DNA from: Gonium pectorale
Lineage: Eukaryota; Chlorophyta; Chlorophyceae; Chlamydomonadales; Volvocaceae
DNA: 64,000 nt
Assembly (NCBI GenBank): GCA_001584585.1
Contig: LSYV01000005.1
Location: forward strand, 295,866-359,865
Direction of reading: 5' to 3'
In this document: positions 55,046-64,000 of the stretch, in pieces
Position numbering within the stretch: position 1 is the first letter of the stretch
Layout of the letters: the number at the start of each line of letters is the position of its first letter
Position numbers and translations under genes: made by a program
The notes under the pieces: generated by a model
Told to the model about the DNA's origin: nothing
The model's database searches: none
Seen by the model: only the letters and a program-made list of their open reading frames with translations

Positions 55046-56512
55046 GCCTGGTGCTGCTGGGCACGGGTCCTCATCCTCCTCTCGGCCAGTCTCCCCCGGG
55101 GTGCAGTTTGTACGGCTATTGGGGGAAAACGCAGCATAATTGCTGCGGGGTTGGCTGTGATAATTGATGTGGGAAGGTAGGCATGAGCCATGAAGTACCT
55201 TTTCATATGACTAGACAATGTGACTCAACGCTGCTACACGGTGACGTTGTGACCAATTGATTGTGATGTTGAGTGCTGTACGTGACGGCGATTGCGTTGA
55301 CCTGCAGTGAATTCATATGCTCTCCAGTATGTGCACCGGTTTCCGTGCCGCCTCAGTGCGCCTTATTGCCGTCCCATGCCACCATGCACGCCCCTGCGGG
55401 CACCGCACGCACAGCTGGGGGATACTACCGGGCTCCCGGTGGTGCGGTTGGTCGTACGCTGACTGCCGGCATGCACTCTGCTGCTTAGACTTTCAATTGT
55501 TCAGTAACTATGGTCGGATGGGCACTGTTGGTCCTCAAATCATGGGCGGCCCAGACGTTTACTGTGTATGGAAATGCAAACGGCGTTTACTGGGCTGCAG
55601 CTCCAACACTGGCAGTAAGGGGGAAACAAACCCATTATCTCTCTGGTTCTCAGAGAGAGACTGCCGTCTTTGCGTGTAGCATGTGTACGGCATCTGACTA
55701 TGTACACCCGTACATTTCCATGCATTATTGAGCCGAGGTAGTGCGCTCGTGGTGGTGGAGCACGCGGGCCATGCGCAGGCGAAGCTTTGACCGTTCATTG
55801 TGTATTATTTCCTGCCCGTTCTGCCCAGTCGGGTTTGGGTTGTGCTGTCCCATAGGCTCTTAGCTACCCATTGATGCTCGCGTTAGAAAATTTGCTGCAG
55901 GCTTGGGGCCCTCCAGTTCTGTAAAGACAGCGTTGGGCTCTTCGCTGCAAAGTTGTAAATTTGAATCTTCGAAAAAGATGAACTGGGAAAGATGAACTCG
56001 GATGAGATGAACTGGGAAAAGATGAACTCGGATGAGATGACTCTGGGGACGACGGTCGTGACTACATCTCTGCCATCGGGCACATCTTCTGAACCTGCTC
56101 TTCTCTCCGGTGAAAGGGCCGCGTCTCGGAAGTTCCACACGCCGAGTGTCCCATGGGTCATTTACTTGCTGCGTGGCACAAGAGACTTTGTGCACAGATC
56201 CCTGTCGTTTGCATCCACAATGATTAGGTAGTTTGCGTTATCTGAGCACGCGCTTTGTCCCTTGCGCCTTGGACGGCAGACCCGACCGCAGCTGGCATTT
56301 GGGGTAATGCACGCTTGCCTGGCAGAGGCCATCTCTCCCACACATTATCATAGCGATAGTTAGCTTACAGCGTCTACACAATCGCACACTTTAACGAGGA
56401 GTATCCTCGTTCCTGCCCCGCTTCTGACCCTAAACCTCGGCGCTCACGCAAGAGGCCGCACGACCCCGGGCGTGCGCCTGAGACCTGACGCAATCGGAGG
56501 GCGTGCTCAACT
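55046..56512. other. Gene-free stretch between acid phosphatase and bZIP gene
   Basis: Likely the acid phosphatase 3' UTR and bZIP 5' region. TGTAA motifs occur near 55920 and 55951. A short tandem repeat is listed separately. No exon is supported. Confidence 0.4.
55978..56041 (+). repeat. Short tandem repeat (GATGAACTGGGAAAAGATGAACTCG type)
   Basis: Two ~32-base units, each combining gatgaactgggaaa and gatgaactcggatga with small differences. Confidence 0.85.
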
Positions 56513-59500
56513 ATGTCAGCGCTGGTCGCGCCGAGGCCACAACAGCAACGACCCCGTTCGAACCGCGTAGGCCAGCCTGCTCGACCGCAGAACCTCCAAC
56601 AGCAACAAGAACAGCAGCAGCAACTTCAGCAATGCCGGCCGCGCCCCCTTGGAGCAGCGCTTGCGCCAGCGGCATCCGGCCAGCGAAACGCAGGGCTTGC
56701 GGCGCGGTGGGGCGCTACCGGCGCTGAGCAGGATGTCGGCGCGCCCAGCCCGCAGTCTGACGAGGGGTCTTATGGAAGCCTTCCCACAGGCATTCAAGGA
56801 ACCGGGGCAAGCGGCCGAAGCAGGGGCACTATATCGTTGGCGAGCCAGCAGCCACCCGCTTCGCTGCCACCGATTCGGCACAAGCAGGTGCGCAATCTCT
56901 GCGTTCAGACCTTCTGACTGGGCACATTCTTCTTAGCCACTTACTTGCAACGTTGTTCGTGCCCCTCGACCGCAACCCTCAAGCGTTTTGAAGGATCGCC
57001 TTGGTCTCCTTGACTCGCCGTTGATATCAACCTATATGTGGCTGTGCAGGAGCCATCATCTGCTTCGGACGCCGTGTTGCCGGCCCGGTCCGCGTTTGCC
57101 GCGAACGGGGCCCCCCTGAGTGCGGACGCTCCGCTTTCTACCGGCGCGTCTGCCGCCGGGGCTAAGCGCAAGCGCGCATCGGGCGGAGCTGCTTGGGGCG
57201 CTGCCAGCCAGCCACCCCAGCAGCAGCCCGGCAGCCCACCGGCGAAGCAGCTTGCCACCACGGCACAGCCCCACGTTCCCAACTTTGAGCAGACGCAGGC
57301 CGGTGAGTTGGCCTCCAAGACCCGGAACACCACCTTATGCCTAAGGTTGTTGATGCATGTCTGGGAGGACAATACCGTGTCCAGTCAGTATCAACGCGTA
57401 TCATTCGGTGGTCACCCGCCCGCGGTGTTGGCTACCTTTGCCTCAAGTGCAACCCCCAAGTACACCCATGTGGCCTCAGCACAGCTGCACGCGCCACCGA
57501 CCCGGCCGCTCCCTTTCGCGCACGCAGTGGCCCCGTCGGGTGCGGCTGCCACCCCGGGCTCCAAGGCCGGGGTTAAGCGCCCTGCCGCCGGCGCCGGCGC
57601 TGCCGTGGCAGCGCCGTCAGCAGCTCCCGGCACGTCAGCGGCATGCTCCCCCTTCGCGGCGCTCGCGGCAGCCATGGGAGCGGCAGCAGCGGCGGCGGCT
57701 CAGCAGGTGGGTCCATCGCCCATCGCGTAAATTCTAGGGTTTGGTAGTCGTACGAGATGCATGCCAGCGTGCTCAAGACATACCAGCAGCAAACAAGCGG
57801 GCAGGGAGCTTGCGTGTGCGTGCACCGCATCCGTCGGTCGTGTTCGGTGCCACGTCAGCCCCAAACACGTGCCAAACACGTGCCTCCGTGCCAAGGGATT
57901 GATGCGGGCGCCTCCCTCGCACTCGACAGCAGGATGAGTTGGACTTCGGGGACACGCTTGCGCAGCCGGCCGCGCAGCCGCGGGCGCTCCCGGCGGGCGG
58001 CAGCCGCAGCAGCGGGCGCTCCGAGGGCGGGCGGCTGCAGCAGCGCGGCTGCGCCGACGGCGAGGACTTCGACGACGGCGAGGGCGAGGGCGAGGGCGAC
58101 GGGGAGGGTGAGGGCGGCTTCCCGGGTGAGGGCGAGGAGGACGAGGATCCCGAGAAGGCGCGCGAGCGGCGGGAGAAGAACCGCATCGCGGCGCGCAAGT
58201 GCCGGGCCAAGAAGGTTGCCATGGTGCGGGGCATGCAGGTGAGTCCGGCATGGGGGGACAACACGGGGTACTGGTTACACGAGGTGGCGAACGTTGATCC
58301 GGAGTAACCATGAACTATGATGGCCAAGTGAGCAGAGAAGGCGCCGTGGGGGGGAGGGGAATGGGCGGTGAAGTGCGGTGCAGTGACGGAGTGGCCACTT
58401 GAGGCGGCGGCTAAGGCAGAGAAGAGTGACGGAGGCGCTCGATAAAGCTCGCTGCAACATTGCGGTCAGTCGCGCCTTTTACCAGTTTCTCGATGCTGTG
58501 CGCTGCCTCGCCGTACCCCTGCAGGAGGAGCTCAAGGAGCTGGTGGCGCAGAACCAGGAGATGAAGATGCAGGTGCGGTGCGGCTGGCGGCGAGGGGCAA
58601 GGGGCCGTGCGGGCGAGGGGGCCGCGCGGGCGGTGCACGCCGCAGCCGAGGAGGCAAGGCAGGCCCCCTGGCGGGCTGGGACGTGCCGCGCGTCAGTTCG
58701 GGAAAGGGTGCTGGAAGTGCAACAGCGACCAAGGGGAGCGGCAAGGGGGCACAGCAGGGGCGGGAGGCAGTTCGTACGGACGGACGGAGGGGACGTCAGC
58801 AGGGTTCTCGCAGACCGAGCTTGAGCCCGAAGTCGCAGGCCTTGCGTGACCCAACATCGGGGCCGCCTTGCCTCGTCCCCTCCGCTTTCTCCCCCACGCC
58901 GCTGCTTTACTTTCCCCCTGTCCCCCGCGCAGGTGGTCACGTGGCACCGCATGTTCAGCCGGGAGGTCAAGCTGCGCGAGGCCATGAAGCGGGTCATCCT
59001 GGCGGTGTGGAGCGCGCACACCGTACGGGCCACGGGTGGGTGGCTACCTGGCTGGGCGGGCAGGGTGCCACGGGGAGGGGGTCGGTTTCGCAAGCGGACA
59101 CCCGCGGGTCGGACTGCCGTTCCCGTGCCACGCCGCTAGCGTCTCGAGGTCTCCGGCTGTGCGTGTGCAGCTGCGCTCGTCCCGTCGGGTTGTTGGAAAG
59201 GACCGCTCCCGAAGGACCCACTCTACATTGCGTTCCCTCGCAAGCCCAATCCTGGTGCGACCGCCGGCGCTTCGTCCCTCGACGGACCTCGGCGGACCCT
59301 TGATGGACTGCGCTTGCACCCTTACACACAGGCTTCACGGCCAACGACGTCATCATCGGCCTGGAGGCGGGCACTCTGGACGTCAACGGCATCTCGGCGC
59401 TCCTGCAGCACAGCGGCGCGCCCGCTGCTGCCGCGGCCGCCGCCGCCATGGGGGCCGCCGCGGCGATGGCCCGTGACGCCGCCGCATTGTCCGGCGCCCC

Positions 59501-60935
59501 GCCGCCGCCACCGCTGCCGGCGGTGCCGTCTGGCCCGCCCCTGCTGCCGCCGCCCGGTGGATCAGGAGCGTTTCCGGTGTCGCCTGGCGGCGCCGCTGCC
59601 GATGGCGCGCAGATGCCGGCGCTGCCTGTGCCTCCCCTTAGCGCCTGCGGCTCCGTCGGCGGGCTCTACTCCGCGGCCGCGGCGGCCTACGAGTCGCTGC
59701 AGCCTCATCCCCCGGGCGGCCTGGCGGCGCCTCCGCCCCCAGCGCGCCTGACGCCGCGATCTCCGACGGCTATGGCCACAGCCGGCGGTGGCGGTGGCGC
59801 GTTCTGGGCGGCGGCGCCGCCGCGAGCGTACGATGGAGTACCCGTGGCCCCGCCACCACCGTCGCTTCACATCAAGGTGCCGCCGCGCGCCGTCGTGGAC
59901 GCGGCGGTGGGGGCCTTCGCCTCCGCTGGGCCGTCAAGCCCGGTCGCCGGCGTCGTGGTGCCCGCCTCGCCCTCCGGTCCAGTGGCTGTTGCTGTGGGCA
60001 GCGCCGCACTGCAGCCGCTGTCACCGACCGCGTGCGCGACGCCGCATTCCCCGGCCGCTGCCACTGCCGCGGCGGCGGCGGCGGCTGGCCAGCACGGCTT
60101 CGGCAGCGCCGGCGCCGCCACTGCCGAGCGGCTCCCTGCCCGGGCGTCATTCAGCGCCTTCTCGCCGTACGCCGCCGCCATGGACGCGCCGCCGCTGTGC
60201 GCGGCCGCCGCCGGCGAGACCGCCTGCGTGGGAGGGGGTGGCGGTGGCGGCGCGGAGCGCTGCTGCGACCTTTTTGGTGGCGGTGTGGAGCTGAAGCGCG
60301 AGGCCGGCGACAACGGCGATGCCCACCCCTCCGCGAGCAGCGTCATTACCCGCGGCAACGGAAGCATCGTCACCGCCGCCACCGCCCTGCCCGCACCCGC
60401 GCCATCCCCGGCGCCCACCGTCCGCAGCGCCGCCGCCGACGGCACGACCTCCGCTGCCGCCGCCGGCGAGCGGAGCCTCCCGCCACTGCCCTCCCTGGAG
60501 GCGTCCTTCTCGCTCAACCGGCTCCTGTCCCTGCCCGGCGCCGCCAGTCACCCCGCGTTCCGCTCCTCCAGCCTGTCGCAGCCGCTTGAGAGCTTGCTGG
60601 CCGGCTCCATGGGCGGCGGCGGCGGTGGCGGCGGCTTCGGAGCTGGCGGCGGCGCCGGCGGCGCCACCAGCCTGGGCATGTCCATGCGGCTTCCCTCCTT
60701 CAACCTGGACACCGCCCCTTCCAGCACGCTCTTGGCACTGGCTGACCCATCGCTGCTGCTCGCCCGCCACGACTCGGGGGGGATGGAATGGCTTGCAGCG
60801 CTGCAGGGGGATGTGGGCTTGGGGTTTGGTGGCGGCAGCGGCAGCGGTGCGGGTAGCGGCGGCGGCGGCAGCGGTGCGGACGAGGGCCTGACGGGCACGG
60901 AGGGAGGCGAGGAGGAGGGCGGGGAGTACGCGTGA
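56513..60935 (+). CDS. bZIP transcription factor with long low-complexity tail
   Basis: Seven exons: 56513-56887, 57050-57302, 57480-57706, 57933-58238, 58525-58572 (48 bases), 58933-59035, 59332-60935; 971 residues, junctions GT-AG and in phase. The basic region RERREKNRIAARKCRAKK (N368-x7-R376) fits the bZIP DNA-contact signature N-x2-AA-x2-C-R. It is followed at the correct nine-residue spacing by a short, unusual zipper with M386, L393, M400 and W407 at the heptad positions, encoded across three exons. An acidic repeat (DGEGEGEGDGEGEGG) precedes the basic region, possibly an activation or nuclear-import modulating segment. The N-terminal part is Gln/Ser/Pro-rich and exon 7 adds ~530 residues rich in Ala, Pro, Gly and Ser, with poly-Gly runs. 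It likely binds DNA as a dimer in the nucleus; target genes unknown. Confidence 0.85.
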
Positions 60936-63934
60936 TGAGGGGTGGGGCTTTGGCGCATTGGCGGGCCGTGAGTTCGGAGGCCGAGGCGTCCGTTATTGGA
61001 CCCCAAGCATGGAGCTGGCGGATGCGAAAAAACCCTCTAGGGGTTCGGTTTGGTGCACTGTAGACGCGGCGGAACTGATTCGCCAAGCGTACGGGCTTAC
61101 AGAATGGCCCGCGCGCCCAACGGTGAAACGTTGCATTGATGGCCGTACGACAGCAGTTGATTGCGCGCCTAGTCAGTTATCAGTTTAATTGAGAGGTTGG
61201 TCATTGCCGTTTGATTGTTGTTCACTGGTTCAAGGAACGTTACGAGAGCACGTGCAGTAATCCCTGTGGCCACGGCAGCGTGATGCCTCTGTCGTGGACC
61301 GGCTCCGCTTTGGCGGCTGTCCCTTTTGGGGCCTCGGACGCCAATCGCATCTCGAGGCCCGGCCGTGTACAGGTCCCAGGTGGGACCAGAAACCCAACTC
61401 TGCCGGCGCAACCTTGTGCCCGTTCTTACGAATCGCTGCGCCACAAGCCGCATCCTTGGTGCCGTACGGACGGGTGCTAAGGGCGACCGGGAGGCTTTGT
61501 TCGGATGCTGATGCGGCTGGTCCGAAATGCCAGTGCTGCGCCATGTGCCAATCAGCGCGTGGGTTAGTCGGGCGTCCTAGCGTACTCCCATGCCGGAACA
61601 CAACACCAGTTCCGGGCGCCAAAAGCATTCATCTACCACGGGCGTACCAACGGCGACTGCAACGTCGCAACGCCCCTCGCAAGCCGCTCCTGTGTCGGGG
61701 CTTCTGTGTCGGTCCACTTCCCGGCCGGGCTGAGGGATAGCTGTGAGCGCGTCGCGAGGGCGCTTGGGGATGCTGGTGCTGTTTACGGCTGGCGCTGTTC
61801 GCACGCACGGCCAACCTGCTGCCGGCGAAAAGCTGGCGGCGTCCGCTGCGAGTAAGTTCAAGGCCGTAGTGTGCAACGAAAGGCCAGGGTCACGGCGGCG
61901 CAGGGCCCCCGGGGCTGTGGATGTTTTGGGACTGGCCTCGCGTGGAGGGAGAAGACATGTAGACAGGAGGTGCAGTACGTGTACGGGAACGTGTACGGGA
62001 ACGGCCCTGGCCACGGAAGTTTGGTGTTTGTGTGGCCACGCTAGCTGGGCTAGAAGTTGGGTGCGCTAATAAGCTATAAGCGTGGTCCCGAGGGAAGCCT
62101 GTTTTGTGTTTGATGGGACCGGTGACAAAAGTGGAACTTAATCCTGGTGTTCCTGTGGAAGTGCCCCAAGCTGTCGTGGGCTGAACCATGGGTCGCTGTG
62201 CGGCCAGCAGCATCTGTACCTTAAGGATACGTTGTTGAGGTGGCGCAGTTTTCCGGTCTTGCGCCGAAGGATACCTGGGCTGGGCTGTAATGTGAGCCTG
62301 TGCTGTTGTGGTGAGGCCCGGGTGTAGGGCGAAGAAAGGTGAGTTACAGGGGGGGCGTTCGTTCGTATTTTATGCATTACGGACGGCCCTCCAGCACTTG
62401 AAATCAAGGTGTTGCGCGAAGGGGTGTGGTGTTGCTGCGAGGCCCCGTGTTCACAACACAATACCGTTATTTGAGTACACGATATGGGGCGAAGTTGAGT
62501 GCATGGGCCGACTATGGCACGCTTCAGTTATCAAGGTGCGCCCCCCGGGCTACCATCCATTTGTGTCGGCTCATCACTTTACATTCTTCCTGCATGCCTC
62601 CCGGCACAGGCAGGATCGTCTGCTGCAAAGCTGCAATGGGTGCCGTGTTGGGTGTTGACCAGAGGCACCTAATCGAGCGCCTGCGGGGTGTGTGCGGCCC
62701 CCTCTCCGCTCTCCTGAAGCAGCGCACGAGCAGCTGGCTCACGCTCCGCTTTGCATGTAATACATATGATACACACCACCAGTTCCACCGCGTGCAACCG
62801 TCAGCCTGTAGAGCCTCGGCATCCGAGACGTGGCATTCACAGCACCGGCTATGCAGTCTATGATTGCGACCCGTACCGTACGCATGGAGCCCTACACACC
62901 GCAGGCGCGCCCGGTATGCGTTGTGCCACCTCGCGAGTGAGTGAGTGAGGCTGCCAGACCGGGCTCGCAGGTGCCCCCTCGCGTGGCTGCGCGTCCTCGC
63001 GTCAAACGGCAACAATCAAATAAACCGTCAGCATCACCACTCGTGGTCTCGCCACGCTTGTAGTGTACGACGGATACACACCACGGCGTATGCACAGAGA
63101 ACACACCACCAGCGTACATACCTCACAAGGTCACCCCTGCGCTACGTCTACCCCTCACCCAGCAGGGCACCCGGCAACCCGCCGGCGCTGCAGGTGCAGG
63201 CGCAGGTCCCCGCTCGCCGACGTTCTTCGGGTCTACCGAACAAGCCACCCAGCAGCATGCTCCGGACTCACTCCCCGTGTCTGCCCATAACCACTCCCCC
63301 AACAGGGCGCTGCACCGACCAGGTTCTTAGTACACAATGGCCCGCGATGACACGCGTTACCTCATCCCTTCATGTGCGCCCGCGTGTCTTCCGCCAAAAT
63401 TGCCCAGGCCTGAAGCGCTCGTACCGGAGCCGCGGGGCACGGCGCCAAGGAGCCAGCCGGCGCCCGTCAAGTGGTCCAGCAGGCGCGCGGCAGGCACTCG
63501 GACAGCGGCCCTCTACCAGAGGTACCGGCTCCAGTGCTGCCTGCTTGCCTAGTAGTTGCTGCGTTGCCGCTGCGGAAGTAGGAGGGGGACACACACTGAA
63601 TGGGTGAATGCCCGGCCCCAGCAGCGGCAGAGTTCTGTTGCGTCCTGCGTGACCGGTCCCGGTAGCAGCGTAGCGGCGCCGGACGGCACGTCAGCCAACA
63701 GCCAACGAAACTTGCACCGAGCAGCGCAAGACTGCCGTAGCGACGGCCGCTCGGTACGTGTGCTGGTGGCCGGGCCAAGGAGCCCACCTCGCACCCAGCG
63801 AGCCCGCCCCCATCCTCAGCCGCCGTCCCAACCCCAGGCCCAACCACCCGGACTATCCTCGCCCTGATCCATTCCCGTTATCATTCAAAAGCCCCGACCC
63901 CGTGTTCCAGTTGCTGGCGCCCACCCCATCCCAC
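60936..63934. other. Gene-free stretch right of the bZIP gene
   Basis: The left part is probably the bZIP 3' UTR, with TGTAA motifs at about 62286 and 62755. A short palindromic string, aaccctctaggggtt, lies at about 61031. The right part is expected to be intron or 3' part of the minus-strand gene at the edge; I could not place its next exon with confidence. Confidence 0.35.
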
Positions 63935-64000
63935 CTTGGACTCGTGCGTGTAGCTGGTGTCCACGGAGCCCTGCTGCTGCTCCGAGCCGCTGCCCTCCGC
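63935..64000 (-). CDS. Partial exon of a minus-strand gene running off the window
   Basis: Reading leftward from the edge, the open sequence AEGSGSEQQQGSVDTSYTHE then SK ends at a good GT donor (AAG|GTGGGATG). The Ser/Gln-rich peptide is too short to assign to a family. The rest of the gene lies mostly to the right of the window. Confidence 0.4.

Noticed and set aside
59867..60517. Long minus-strand Ala-rich reading frames opposite the bZIP tail
   Set aside because: GC-rich codons leave all frames open here; the plus frame continues the spliced bZIP model with correct phase.
62426..62863. Short plus-strand gene near 62.6 kb
   Set aside because: It has no start, splice or domain support, and TGTAA motifs suggest bZIP 3' UTR or spacer.

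Overview
The window is nuclear DNA of a green alga, most probably a volvocalean close to Chlamydomonas or Volvox. The signs are GC-rich genes split by many short GT-AG introns, a hydroxyproline-rich cell-wall-type protein, a TKL kinase with GAF-like sequence, plant-type plastid leaders, TGTAA poly(A) motifs and a Ty3/gypsy-type retroelement. The species cannot be named from the sequence alone. I built the gene models by hand from splice signals and frame continuity.

Layout, left to right: a secreted Cys-rich/Pro-rich wall-type protein (345-3999, +); a plastid-type CPBP (CAAX-like) membrane protease (5693-7725, +); convergent with it, a 17-exon N-myristoylated GAF/TKL protein kinase (10599-17481, -); a degenerate gypsy-type retroelement (about 19750-25600, +) with RT, RNase H, a DNA-methyltransferase-like stretch, integrase and PHD finger; a small possible glycine-zipper gene (26721-27148, -); and an inverted duplication (27746-29470 and 40325-42169) whose arms each carry a DGAT3-like [2Fe-2S] gene pointing inward. 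The spacer of that inverted repeat holds a divergent pair: an unrecognised plastid-type membrane protein (31098-33292, -) and a FAM227-family, probably ciliary, protein (33697-38256, +). Then come general transcription factor TFIIB (44567-47520, +), a histidine acid phosphatase (50172-55045, +), a bZIP transcription factor (56513-60935, +), and one exon of a further minus-strand gene at the right edge.

Three assembly gaps are present (16147-16166, 29471-29818, 40305-40324). The two 20-N gaps are flanked by exact duplicates and look like false duplications. Once the first is discounted the kinase model is in frame throughout. All complete gene models close in frame except the wall protein, where one splice junction is off by one base. 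The genes do not form a pathway; this is an ordinary mixed eukaryotic neighbourhood, and the most unusual items are the chimeric retroelement and the recent inverted duplication.
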